Of a DNA stretch of 64,000 bases, positions 50,766 through 59,921 are shown one piece after another. How positions within the stretch are numbered: the stretch's first letter is position 1; every line of letters begins with the position of its first letter. Position numbers and translations under genes: made by a program. The notes below the pieces were generated by a model. That model searched no databases and was not told the origin of the DNA. It saw nothing but the letters and a program-made list of their open reading frames with translations. The DNA comes from Bowmanella dokdonensis (GTDB lineage Bacteria > Pseudomonadota > Gammaproteobacteria > Enterobacterales > Alteromonadaceae): contig NZ_JAFKCV010000005.1 in NCBI RefSeq assembly GCF_017254865.1, positions 1-64,000 on the forward strand, read 5' to 3'.

Positions 50766-53609
50766 TCAGGGAACGAACTGGCTCTGCTCCGGCCCCAGAT
50801 AGCTGGGTTTGAGTCCGCCCGTATCGATAATCAGTTTCTGCAGCACCACGGCAGGGTCCACCAGATAAATACGCATTGTATGCTCACCGGGCCGGGTGAC
50901 CTTCAAAGGGGTGCTGATCTGCCTGACCCCGTCCAGTACGGCCTGCTCCCAGGCGCTCTGGCTGTTATCAGCCAGAAGGTCCACTACCTGCGGCGGTTCG
51001 TCATCCAGGGCTACCGCAAAACGCAGGCCACGGCCGGGGACAAAATCCAGGGTCGGCGCGGCGATAGCCTGGAGGCTGAATTCACCGGCCGAGTGGAAGT
51101 ACAGGGGATATTCCAGACAGGGCCCTTTGGTGATCTCCTTGACCTGATAATCCAGTTCAGTCATCGCCGCCATGGAAGAGCCACTGCGGCCATGGCCTGG
51201 AATTTCCTGCCAGCCGGCCTGTTCGCTGTTACCCCTGACGATGGCGCTTGCCGCATCCAGCGAGATATAGCCATCGGCCTCCACAAAGCCGCGGGGCCTG
51301 CCGGCCGGTTTAACCGCAGACACCTGGATTCTGGCACCGCCCCAACCCGTGCCCTCCACCAGAATCTCACCCTGGCTGAGACCGGCCGGTAGCTGCTGCC
51401 AGTCGATACTGACCCACAGTTTTTGCTCATCCTGAATCTGTCCTTCTGTGGCACTCAGACGGATCCAACTGGCCGAAGCCCGCGCCTTGAACTCAAACGT
51501 CAGGCTGCCCTTGTTGAATACCTCGATATAGCGTCTTGCCTGGCCGTAGGGATGGAATGTATCCAGGGCCAGGGTCTGGCCCCGGTATTCGCTGATTGGC
51601 CAGGAATGGGTCGAACCCTCTGGCGCCACGCCCATATCCGCCACCGGCATGGGCTGGGCAACGAACAACACAGGCATCAGGTTGGCCGGCGGATTGCGCC
51701 AGTAGGTGTAGCCGATATGGGGCTGGGACATCATATGGTTCCAGCGGCCATTGCCCAGCCCGTGGTACTGCTCAGTCAACTGCGCATCCCGGTTAAACCA
51801 GTAACGGGCCTTTTCCGCCCAGTCATTGGCAGTAGCCCGGCCCTGCTGCCCATGCAACAGGTTAAGGGCCACCGCCCGGTTCAGCTCAAACACCGCCTGG
51901 CTGGCTTTAAGAGGATGGGAAACCAGCTGCACGTAGGCATCCTTGTAGGCCGGTGCCAGTTGCCGCTCAAGCCGATCAGATTTGTCCACCCATTCAGCTA
52001 GCTCAGCAGACACGCGGTCAGCTTCATCATAATGAAGAATGCTGTAGGTATGGGGCTCCACCGCTTCGGGCTTACGCCTGCCGTTATGACGGGTATAGCC
52101 CTGGATCAGCTCCGCCACATCAGCGGCGTGCCTGCGGCCAAACTGCTGGGCCGCCCAGTCGGTGGCGAACTGATCGAGATTATCGGCAGTGAAATCCTCC
52201 GGATCCCAGGCCATGCGCAGAAAAAAGTCGATGGGATATTCCATCGGCTTAAGATCCCCCACGTTGACTATCCAGATGCGGTCTGCCTGGTATTGCCAGG
52301 CCAGATTCATCTGTTCCCAGATCTTGGCCATCGGCACCGTATTGATCCAGCGGTAGGAACGGGGACCGCCCACATAGTCGAAGTGATAGTAGACCCCGGC
52401 GCCTCCGGCCCGCCCCCTTTCTTCGGGGGTGGGCAGACGCCGCAGGTTGCCGAAGTTATCATCGGCCCACAACAGGGTCACATCGTCCGGCACCCGCATA
52501 CCCCTCTCATAAAACCCCTGCACTTCCTTGTACAGGGCCCAGACCTGGGGAACCTCGCTGATGTCCCGGTCGGTGAAAGTCTGACGAAGAATTTCACGCT
52601 GATCGGCCACCACCTGTTCCAGCAGACCGATATTCTCCCCCTCGCTCATGGGCTCGTCTTCCTGGCCGCGCATGCCCAGGGTAAAGATACTCTCCAGATC
52701 CTTGTGTCGGGCAGCCCCCTGCTGCCAGAAACGGTAGATGCTGTCGCGGTTGGTGGAATACTCCCAGGGCCCTTCGCCGTAGCGGTTCCATTCCTTGTCT
52801 GCGCGCATCATGGGTTCATGGTGGCTGTTGCTCATCACTATGCCCATTTCATCTGCCAGGATGGGGTTGAGGGGATCATCGTCGGCAAAGGCATTGTTCC
52901 ACATGGCCGGCCACAGGAAATTGGCCTTGAGACGCAGCAACAGCTCAAACACATGCACATAGAACCGGCTGTTGTAGCCGCCAAATTTCTCGGCGGCCCA
53001 GTTGCTCAGGGCCGGGTGTTCGTCGTTCAGGAAAATGCCCCGGTATTTGACCTTGGGCGCCTCGATCACCCGGGTATCCGCTTTGACGGACAAGCTGCTG
53101 CGTCTGACCACCGGCACATCGGCCCACCAGGACCAGGGGGACACGCCGATGGTTTCGGCCAGGTCATAGACGCCGTATATGGCGCCGCGTTTGTCGCTAC
53201 CGGCAATGACCAGTGCCTGTTCCACGCCGGGCAGAGGTTTCTTTACCACTTGGATTAGATAGGCCTCCCAGCGCCCCGCTATGTCGCTGACATCCAGCTT
53301 GCCTTCTGCCGCCAGCCGGTCCAGGAGCCGGTTATTGCCCAGGCTGCCGATAATCAGCATCTGAGGGTGCTGTTCCGACGGGCTGATTGGCAGCTGCCGG
53401 CCGCTGACCCTGCCGATGTCCTGCTGCAGGGTCTGTACGGCTCTGAGCAGGCCTTTGTGATCGGCGCTGTCCACCCGGATCAGGGCCTGGTCGTTGTCAG
53501 CCACCAGGGCAAAATCCTCTTTGCCCGGGTCTTCGGTCAGATAACTGCCGGGCAGAGCCCATAAAACAGGGCTGATCAGCATCAGGCACAGACTCAACAG
53601 TGTTCGCAT
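50766..53609 (-). CDS. GH115 xylan alpha-1,2-glucuronidase
   Basis: The 947-residue protein has a signal peptide (cleavage near residue 18). The GH115 core shows WSWWADVPVV, VKYRGIFLNDEHPALSNWAAEKFG, LLRLKANFLWPAMWNNAFADDDP and SNSHHEPMMRADKEWNRYG, blocks typical of the family. A C-terminal beta-domain (about residues 760-947) is also usual. It cleaves (4-O-methyl)-glucuronic acid from xylan or long xylo-oligosaccharides, probably in the periplasm. It is the last gene of the GH9-GH10-GH43 operon, sharing one base with the GH43 stop. The ManD enzyme at 20620 could use the released uronate after further conversion. Confidence 0.92.
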   Translation of the reverse strand: MRTLLSLCLMLISPVLWALPGSYLTEDPGKEDFALVADNDQALIRVDSADHKGLLRAVQTLQQDIGRVSGRQLPISPSEQHPQMLIIGSLGNNRLLDRLAAEGKLDVSDIAGRWEAYLIQVVKKPLPGVEQALVIAGSDKRGAIYGVYDLAETIGVSPWSWWADVPVVRRSSLSVKADTRVIEAPKVKYRGIFLNDEHPALSNWAAEKFGGYNSRFYVHVFELLLRLKANFLWPAMWNNAFADDDPLNPILADEMGIVMSNSHHEPMMRADKEWNRYGEGPWEYSTNRDSIYRFWQQGAARHKDLESIFTLGMRGQEDEPMSEGENIGLLEQVVADQREILRQTFTDRDISEVPQVWALYKEVQGFYERGMRVPDDVTLLWADDNFGNLRRLPTPEERGRAGGAGVYYHFDYVGGPRSYRWINTVPMAKIWEQMNLAWQYQADRIWIVNVGDLKPMEYPIDFFLRMAWDPEDFTADNLDQFATDWAAQQFGRRHAADVAELIQGYTRHNGRRKPEAVEPHTYSILHYDEADRVSAELAEWVDKSDRLERQLAPAYKDAYVQLVSHPLKASQAVFELNRAVALNLLHGQQGRATANDWAEKARYWFNRDAQLTEQYHGLGNGRWNHMMSQPHIGYTYWRNPPANLMPVLFVAQPMPVADMGVAPEGSTHSWPISEYRGQTLALDTFHPYGQARRYIEVFNKGSLTFEFKARASASWIRLSATEGQIQDEQKLWVSIDWQQLPAGLSQGEILVEGTGWGGARIQVSAVKPAGRPRGFVEADGYISLDAASAIVRGNSEQAGWQEIPGHGRSGSSMAAMTELDYQVKEITKGPCLEYPLYFHSAGEFSLQAIAAPTLDFVPGRGLRFAVALDDEPPQVVDLLADNSQSAWEQAVLDGVRQISTPLKVTRPGEHTMRIYLVDPAVVLQKLIIDTGGLKPSYLGPEQSQFVP

Positions 53610-55303
53610 TATTCGTCCTTTTGTTCCAGTCTGGCGTGCAGGCCAAGGGTGGTGCCGACAAAGCCGCCGGCCACTTCCGTGCTCAACAACCTGGCGTCCT
53701 GACTCCCTCCCAGGGATTGCCAGATACCCTCACCAACGGCATAGAAAAATTCGATTTGCCCTGCATCGCCGGCAATCTTCATACGCAATTTGCCGTCTGT
53801 GTCCGGAACGGATCGGGCGGCAATCTGCCGCGGCTTTGCTCCACTGGCCTGCTCAAGAAACACCTGGTAAGCGGTCCCCTGTTTGCGCACGCCAAGGTAG
53901 TAGTGATAGGTCTCGTTCTGGAAGGCGGCAATACCGGCTGAAATGCCCTGCTCTGGCAGGTTTAAGGCGGTACTGGCGGTAAAGTGCATATGCTGCTGAC
54001 GCCGGGCGACAAAAGCTGGCTGGGCCAGGCTGTCGAGCCCGACAGGCTTTGCCTGCATTCTCAGGTTATGTCCGTCCAGCTTGAGCCAGCTTCTGTCAAA
54101 CTCCCGTAGCAGGCTCCAGTGGGAATCCAGTTGTGTGTCGTTAAAGTCATCGCGCCAGTTGAAGTTGCCTGTCAGGGGATCTGAAACGGGGACTGGGGCC
54201 AGTCCGGCCGGTTTGTCAGTGCGGTAGGGAATAAGCTGCCCTGCAGGCAGGATGTGAGGCCAGCCGTCTTTCCAGCTCACCGGTAGCAGGAAACTCTCCC
54301 GGCCGGTGTTGTAGTAGGTCTGCTGGTAGGCGCGGGTGGCCAGGAATACGGCCCACCACTGCCCGTCCGCCAATTGCACGAAGTCAGCATGACCGGCAGT
54401 GGTAATGGGAGCGGGCCGGCTGATGTCCAGGTCCCGCTGGGTCAGGATGGGGTTGCCCCCATAGGGCTCGAAAGGCTCGTCAAGGCTGCGGCTGCGGAAT
54501 ATCACTGCCGAGTGGTTGTAACCTGTGCCCCCTTCGGCACAGAGCAGATAGTACCAGCCCTGGTGCTTGTAAAGGTGGGGGGCCTCGATCCAGATGGGCT
54601 CGCGGCTCAGTTCGGTGCCGCCGTTGACCAGCAGTTGCTGTGAACCGGCCACCACTTGTCGGGCGGCCGCATCATATTCCCACAACCAGATGGCCCGGTG
54701 CCCTTCGTATAAGGGTTCGTCGGGGGGCGGACCGTTGTGGGTGATAAACACCCGGCCTTCCTCATCGAAGAAAATATCCGGGTCGATGCCATCAATGGGT
54801 GGCAACCAGATGGGATCAGACCAGGGCCCTGCGGGATCGGCCGCTGTGAGGATAAAATTACCGCCGCTGTCCACCGCGGTGCCGATCAGGTAGAACAGGC
54901 CATTGTGGTAGCGCAGGGTCGGCGCGAAGATACCCCGGGAAATGCCAAGGCCCGACATATCCAACTGCGACGGGCGGGTCAGGGCATGACCCACCAGTTG
55001 CCAGTTGACCAGATCCCGGCTGTGCAAAATAGGCAGGCCGGGCGTATAGGCAAAGGATGACACTGCCATGTAAAAATCCGCGCCCCGGCGGGTGATACTG
55101 GGATCGGGAAAAAAGCCGGCCGCAAGCGGATTCTGGTATTGTCCCCGGCCCAGCGGCTCGGTAAACACCGGATCACGGCCCTGATAGTCAAACCAGTGAA
55201 AGGTTGCCTGAGAAGCGGACTGTGCCGATGTAACAGCACAGTTCAGCAACAGCAACAGGCTCATCAGACTTGGCACCCAACCCGGACCGCCTGGGTTTGT
55301 CAT
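53609..55303 (-). CDS. Exported GH43 arabinofuranosidase/xylosidase with C-terminal beta-sandwich
   Basis: The 564-residue protein has a signal peptide (cleavage near TSAQ, about residue 27). The propeller carries base Asp in AGFFPDPSITRRG, Asp in GIDPDIFFDEEG and acid Glu in WIEAPHLYKHQGW. The second half (about residues 360-564) is a concanavalin-like beta-sandwich, as in subfamilies 11/12. It probably removes arabinose or xylose from arabinoxylan oligosaccharides outside the cytoplasm, unlike the intracellular GH43 at 14548. It overlaps the GH10 stop by four bases (ATGA). Confidence 0.88.
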   Translation of the reverse strand: MTNPGGPGWVPSLMSLLLLLNCAVTSAQSASQATFHWFDYQGRDPVFTEPLGRGQYQNPLAAGFFPDPSITRRGADFYMAVSSFAYTPGLPILHSRDLVNWQLVGHALTRPSQLDMSGLGISRGIFAPTLRYHNGLFYLIGTAVDSGGNFILTAADPAGPWSDPIWLPPIDGIDPDIFFDEEGRVFITHNGPPPDEPLYEGHRAIWLWEYDAAARQVVAGSQQLLVNGGTELSREPIWIEAPHLYKHQGWYYLLCAEGGTGYNHSAVIFRSRSLDEPFEPYGGNPILTQRDLDISRPAPITTAGHADFVQLADGQWWAVFLATRAYQQTYYNTGRESFLLPVSWKDGWPHILPAGQLIPYRTDKPAGLAPVPVSDPLTGNFNWRDDFNDTQLDSHWSLLREFDRSWLKLDGHNLRMQAKPVGLDSLAQPAFVARRQQHMHFTASTALNLPEQGISAGIAAFQNETYHYYLGVRKQGTAYQVFLEQASGAKPRQIAARSVPDTDGKLRMKIAGDAGQIEFFYAVGEGIWQSLGGSQDARLLSTEVAGGFVGTTLGLHARLEQKDE

Positions 55304-56367
55304 TGCGCCGCCCCCAGTCCTTCAGCAAGGCCGGTCAGGGCGGGTTTGGCCTGGAAGTCGGCATCGAACAACAGGGGCCAGTCGGCCCGTTTCCTGAAGC
55401 CCGGGATCCAGCTGTCGGCGTCCGTCAGTCCCCACAGGGTAATACCGCCGCGCTGGGCGGGGGGCACGGTTTGCAGATACACACGGGCCACATCCTGATA
55501 GCGTTGGCGCTGCAACTGGGCCACCTCGGGGGTCAGTTGCTGGTATTGCTCAGACTGATTCACAGCGATATCCAGTTCCGAGATACGGACCTTGATGCCA
55601 CGTGCCACCGCCTTACTAAAAGCCTCTTCGATGTCAGACAGGGTCGGTTCCTGGGTGTCGATATGCATCTGAAATCCCAGTCCATGGATGGGCACACCCC
55701 GGGCCAGGAAGTCATCGAACATGGCCAGTACCCTATCCAGTTTAGCCGGGCCAATCATGCCGGAGATGTCATAGTCGTTGTAATACAGCTCGGCCTTTGG
55801 ATCGGCCTGGTGGGCCAGTTTGAACGCTCTTTCGATATAACCGGCACCGATATTGCGGTACCAGATCGTGTCACGGTAGTCAGAGGGGGTTTCATCGGTA
55901 AAGGCTTCGTTGACCACATCCCAGCTTTTCAGCCTGCCGACAAAATGACCTGCCACTGTGCGGATATGCCGGTCCAGGATCCGGGTAAATTCGTTGGCGG
56001 GTCCGGTCTGTTCATCCATCCATTTTGCCGTCTGGGTGTGCCAGACCAGGGCATGGCCGTGGACGATCATGTTGTGGCCCCTGGCGTAGTTCACCAGGGC
56101 GTCAGCATGGGTAAAGTCAAATTCACCGGGGCGGGGCTGCAGGTAGGCCATTTTCATGGCGTTCTCTGCAGTCAGGCTGTTAAAGTGCCGCTCCATCAGG
56201 GCCTGGCGCTGGGGGCTTTGCAGCAGGCTGTTGGGCCAGGGATCGGCGGGCACCGCCGCGCCGACGGGAAAGTCCACCAGGGAAGATAACGGCGGCACAA
56301 CAGCGTTTTTCGCCTCTCCGCCAAAGCTCAGCAGACAGAGAACAGTCAAGAGGATAGCGGCTTTCAT
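55300..56367 (-). CDS. GH10 endo-1,4-beta-xylanase
   Basis: The 355-residue enzyme has a signal peptide (cleavage near residue 19) and a bare GH10 (beta/alpha)8 barrel without a carbohydrate-binding module. Marks are FNSLTAENAMKM, HGHALVWHTQ, the acid/base Glu in WDVVNEAF and the nucleophile Glu in VRISELDIAV. It cuts internal beta-1,4 bonds of xylan or large xylo-oligosaccharides. The absence of a binding module suggests action on soluble chains. It is coupled by ATGA overlaps to the GH9 gene upstream and the GH43 gene downstream. Confidence 0.93.
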   Translation of the reverse strand: MKAAILLTVLCLLSFGGEAKNAVVPPLSSLVDFPVGAAVPADPWPNSLLQSPQRQALMERHFNSLTAENAMKMAYLQPRPGEFDFTHADALVNYARGHNMIVHGHALVWHTQTAKWMDEQTGPANEFTRILDRHIRTVAGHFVGRLKSWDVVNEAFTDETPSDYRDTIWYRNIGAGYIERAFKLAHQADPKAELYYNDYDISGMIGPAKLDRVLAMFDDFLARGVPIHGLGFQMHIDTQEPTLSDIEEAFSKAVARGIKVRISELDIAVNQSEQYQQLTPEVAQLQRQRYQDVARVYLQTVPPAQRGGITLWGLTDADSWIPGFRKRADWPLLFDADFQAKPALTGLAEGLGAAQ

Positions 56368-58124
56368 GGCGATTCCACTTCGGCAAGTGAGGAAAGTCCG
56401 GCCAGCATATAAACCAGCGGGGCGTTCCAGTTGATCGTGATCTCATTGGTGGAGTAACTGCACCAGTCATCCAGATAGGATTTGGCCGGTAACCGGCTGG
56501 GGTACGCACAACCGTCCTGCCAGCCGGGCTGGGCGCCGCCCGCCAGCCAGCCAGGGACGGGCTGGGCAATGCCGTCAGCCTCGGAGGGACGATGGTGAAT
56601 ATGCAGGGGGGGTTTATTGCCGAACCCGGTCAGATAGGAATAGTCAGTCGGGTTGCGTCCCAGCACATAATCCACCAGGCCTTGTGCGGCCTGTAAGTAG
56701 ACCGGCTCAGGCTTGAGCTGCCAGGCCTGGTATAGCAAAACGGCCTTGTTCAGGGCGACCGCATTGCTGCCCCACACGAAGTCGGCTTCCTCCATCGCCA
56801 CCTTATAGGCAGACTGCTGATGCTGGCCGACAAAGCAATCCGCTGCAGCCAGGATACGCGCCCTGACAAGTTGCAGCGTTTCCTCATCCAGGCTGTGCGA
56901 AGCACCCGCCAGAGAAAAGTAACCCAGGGCCGCCACATCACTCCAGGACGCCTCTGTGATCGGCGCGTCCCGGTCCAAAAATGCCTGCAGATATGTGGAT
57001 TCCCCGGTGGCCAGGTAGAGTTCGGCCGCCGCCCAGGCAAATTCATCCTGTAACTGCTGATCCCCGTAGGCGCCGGTAGAGACATCCTCCGGCTGCTGGT
57101 ACGCCTGTTGTGGATGCTGTAGCGCCCATTGCCAGGCTAGCTCAGCACTTTGCCGGTAGTCCGGCCCCAGGCCAGGCAACTGGTTGGAAAATTCATCCAG
57201 TACCCGGCTGGCCAGGGCCATGACGGCGGCGTAGTTGAGGGCGGCAGAGGTGGTTTTCTGCACCACATAACGCTCGGCAGTGGCCTGGTGTGGCATTACC
57301 GCGCCGGCGAAATTCAAGGTGGTGAGTTTGTGGTACACCCCGCCATCGCCGGGGTCCTGCATGGCCCGCATCCAGTCGAGGTTCCAGAGTACTTCATCGA
57401 GCAGGTCCGGGAGGGCATTGGTAGACTCCGGGATCTGCCACTGCCGGTTGACATAAAAGGACCGGAAGTCTGTCCAGGCCCTCAGCAGGGTATAGGTGGA
57501 GATACCCGAATTGACTACATATTTGTTGTAGTCACCGGCGTCATACCAGCCCCGGGGTGCGAAGATCAGGGTGCCGGCAGGACGGTCCGGGGAAGCGGCT
57601 GAAGCATGCACCCGCACCCGCTCATCCGGGTGGCCGGCGGGTCGCGCCCAGACGCCCGCATTCTCAGGGGCCAGTTCCAGGGACGCCCGGTTGAAATAAT
57701 AGGCCTTGATGGCTCCGTCATGGGCTTTTTGATAGACCTGCCCACCTATGCTGACGGCTATGGGAGCAAGACCTTCCACCTGCAGTTGATAGTTGCCGGA
57801 TTCCTGCAGGGCGGAAAAATCCGCCACGCTGACCTGCTCACCGGCCGGCGGCCACAGCATAAGTTCAGAAGACCGACCGCTGAAGCGGACTTGACCATCC
57901 TCTGACACCAGCTTGAAAGGCAGGTTGCCGGTCGCCGGTATCACGGCCAGCTTGTCGGCACCGGGCAGAAAACCCAGTTGGTTGAGCTTCACAACAGCCG
58001 TTTCTGCCTGTCCCGTCAGCGCTCCGTTTGCCACTGGGATGCCGGGCGACTCCGCATCTGAGCCACAGCCGGCCAGCAGAAAGATCAACAGTGCCGGTAA
58101 ATAGTGCCTGCCAGGATTGGTCAT
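56364..58124 (-). CDS. GH9 glucanase-type lipoprotein
   Basis: The 586-residue protein has a lipobox (LLAGC, Cys20), so it is membrane anchored. An N-terminal cellulase Ig-like domain (about residues 40-125) is followed by the GH9 (alpha/alpha)6 barrel with GWYDAGDYNKYVVNSG (catalytic Asp pair), GFGNKPPLHIHHRPS (active-site His) and STNEITINWNAPLVYMLAGL (acid Glu). The family cuts cellulose, mixed-linkage glucan or xyloglucan; in a xylanase operon and near a cellobionate-type pathway, cello-oligosaccharides are plausible. It is the first gene of the four-gene operon. Confidence 0.9.
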   Translation of the reverse strand: MTNPGRHYLPALLIFLLAGCGSDAESPGIPVANGALTGQAETAVVKLNQLGFLPGADKLAVIPATGNLPFKLVSEDGQVRFSGRSSELMLWPPAGEQVSVADFSALQESGNYQLQVEGLAPIAVSIGGQVYQKAHDGAIKAYYFNRASLELAPENAGVWARPAGHPDERVRVHASAASPDRPAGTLIFAPRGWYDAGDYNKYVVNSGISTYTLLRAWTDFRSFYVNRQWQIPESTNALPDLLDEVLWNLDWMRAMQDPGDGGVYHKLTTLNFAGAVMPHQATAERYVVQKTTSAALNYAAVMALASRVLDEFSNQLPGLGPDYRQSAELAWQWALQHPQQAYQQPEDVSTGAYGDQQLQDEFAWAAAELYLATGESTYLQAFLDRDAPITEASWSDVAALGYFSLAGASHSLDEETLQLVRARILAAADCFVGQHQQSAYKVAMEEADFVWGSNAVALNKAVLLYQAWQLKPEPVYLQAAQGLVDYVLGRNPTDYSYLTGFGNKPPLHIHHRPSEADGIAQPVPGWLAGGAQPGWQDGCAYPSRLPAKSYLDDWCSYSTNEITINWNAPLVYMLAGLSSLAEVESP

Positions 58125-58257
58125 GTTGCCGCCTTGTCAATAAAAGGTTATGGGATTAAACGGAAAATGCCTGAGAGCATCAACCATCAGTGACTTACGA
58201 AAATGCCGACCGCCGGTGTGATTTTTACCTTTTCTTTCGTCTGTATCCGGACTAACC

Positions 58258-58449
58258 AGGGCGTGTTTATCTTTCATATTGGCCTCTGTTAAGAACTAAA
58301 AAACCCTCAATCAAGGCGCGAGCAACGCCGTTTAGCCATCCAAATAAGTTGGGAGCAACGCGGAGTGAGGGGTTTTTAGCCTCAACCCTTCTGGCCGGGC
58401 AAAAAAATGGCCTCCAGCCGAGCGTCAATATGAAAGATAAACACGCCCT
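58258..58449. mobile_element. MITE-like element with perfect 24-bp terminal inverted repeats
   Basis: Ends 58258-58281 and 58426-58449 are perfect 24-bp inverted repeats (AGGGCGTGTTTATCTTTCAT at the left). Inside lies a second imperfect inverted repeat (CTAAAAAACCCTCA and TGAGGGGTTTTTAG) enclosing about 60 bases. It encodes nothing. Total size is 192 bp. No clear target-site duplication was seen. It splits the divergent promoter region between the GH9 operon and the GPH symporter operon. Confidence 0.8.
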
Positions 58450-58487
58450 AGAGTTAATTTGTTAATTAAATGTATAAAATCATAATA

Positions 58488-58501
58488 TGAAAACGTTTTC
58501 A
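58488..58501. promoter_or_regulatory. LacI-type operator, perfect palindrome
   Basis: TGAAAACGTTTTCA is a perfect 14-bp palindrome with a CG centre, 58 bases before the GPH symporter start and 363 bases before the GH9 start. It probably controls the symporter-GH94-gluconokinase operon and perhaps the divergent xylanase operon. Confidence 0.75.
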
Positions 58502-58559
58502 ATTGATCTGTCCTCTGCGTATGATTGACCCAACAGCGTGAATAATCACTTAAGCAACC

Positions 58560-59921
58560 ATGTCTGATCTGAAATCTGTACTGAGCTTGAAGGAAAAACT
58601 CGGCTATGCCATGGGGGACGTGGCGTCCAACTTCTACTGGCGCGTGTTCGACGTGTTTCTGTTTATCTTCTATACGGACGTGTTTGGTCTGCCGGCAGCG
58701 GCAGTGGGCACCATGATGCTGGTAACCCGGGTGATTGACGCGATTTCCGACCCTTTGATGGGCGCGCTGGCGGATCGTACCCGCAGCCGTTTCGGCAAGT
58801 TCCGTCCTTATCTGCTGTGGGGCATATTGCCGCTGGCGGCGGCGGGCATACTGACCTTCACCGTGCCGGACCTGCAGGAGGACGGCAAGCTGCTGTGGGC
58901 CTACGGCACCTATATTTTTATGATGCTGGCCTATACCTTTATCAACGTGCCTTACGGCGCACTGCTGGGCGTCATTACAGCCGACAGCCAGCAGCGCACC
59001 ACCCTCACCAGTTTTCGTTTTATCGGCGCCTTCTCCGGCGGCACCCTGGTAGCCTGGCTGACCCCGGAGCTGGTGAGCTGGCTGGGTCAGGGGGATGAGG
59101 CCCTGGGCTGGCAACTGACCATGACCCTGTACGGGCTGGTGGCGCTTATCCTGTTCAGCATTACCTTTGCCACGACCCGGGAGCGCATTCAGCCACCAGC
59201 AGGCCAGCGCACCCCCATCTGGCAGGATGTCAGGGATCTGTGGGCCAACAAGCCCTGGCTGGTGCTGTTTGTGCTGGCCATGACCATCATGGTCACTATC
59301 AGTCTGCGTGCCAGTGCCGGCACCTTCTACTTCAAATACTATGTGGGCCGGGAAGACTTAATCGGCCTGTTTACCGGCGTCTATATGGTGTCGCTGGCCC
59401 TGGGCGCCGCCCTGACCCCGCTGATGACCCGCTATCTCGACAAGCGGGCATTGTTGCTGGTACTGATGAGCCTGGTGGCGGTGCTCTCGGCCCTGTTCTT
59501 TTTACTGGATCCGACTCAGGTCACCCTGATGTTTATCTTGCAGTTCGCCATCGGCCTGGCCCTGGGACCTAAATCCCCCCTGGTGTTTTCCATGTATGCG
59601 GATACGGCCGACTATTCCCAGTGGCGTACCGGCCGGCGGGCTACCGCGATGATTTTCGCAGCCGCCACCTTCTCCCAGAAACTCGGCGGCGCCCTGGCCG
59701 GCGCCACCATCGGTTGGATGCTCGGAGCCCTGGGCTACGCAGCTAATGTGGTTCAGTCCAGCCAGTCCAGTCTGGCCATCCAGTTGCTGATGACCCTGAT
59801 CCCGGCAGGTTTCGCTCTGCTATCGGTACTGGTGGTGCGTCACTACAGCCTCACCGGCACCCAGCTTGCTGAGATCCATGCCGAGCTGCAACTGGAAGAC
59901 CCCGCCCGGAGCACCCCATGA
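58560..59921 (+). CDS. GPH-family glycoside:cation symporter (MFS)
   Basis: This 453-residue inner-membrane protein has about 12 helices and the GPH signature DAISDPLMGALADRTRSRFGKFRPYLLWG after helix 2 and ADYSQWRTGRRATAMIFAAATF late. It is related to, but clearly different from, the symporter at 13016. It heads an operon with a GH94 phosphorylase (ATGA overlap) and gluconokinase, so the likely cargo is the disaccharide acid or disaccharide that the phosphorylase splits. An operator palindrome lies 58 bases upstream. Confidence 0.9.
   Translation: MSDLKSVLSLKEKLGYAMGDVASNFYWRVFDVFLFIFYTDVFGLPAAAVGTMMLVTRVIDAISDPLMGALADRTRSRFGKFRPYLLWGILPLAAAGILTFTVPDLQEDGKLLWAYGTYIFMMLAYTFINVPYGALLGVITADSQQRTTLTSFRFIGAFSGGTLVAWLTPELVSWLGQGDEALGWQLTMTLYGLVALILFSITFATTRERIQPPAGQRTPIWQDVRDLWANKPWLVLFVLAMTIMVTISLRASAGTFYFKYYVGREDLIGLFTGVYMVSLALGAALTPLMTRYLDKRALLLVLMSLVAVLSALFFLLDPTQVTLMFILQFAIGLALGPKSPLVFSMYADTADYSQWRTGRRATAMIFAAATFSQKLGGALAGATIGWMLGALGYAANVVQSSQSSLAIQLLMTLIPAGFALLSVLVVRHYSLTGTQLAEIHAELQLEDPARSTP

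Noticed and set aside
52032-53258. 408-codon plus-strand open frame opposite the GH115 gene
   Set aside because: Antisense shadow; no domain recognised.
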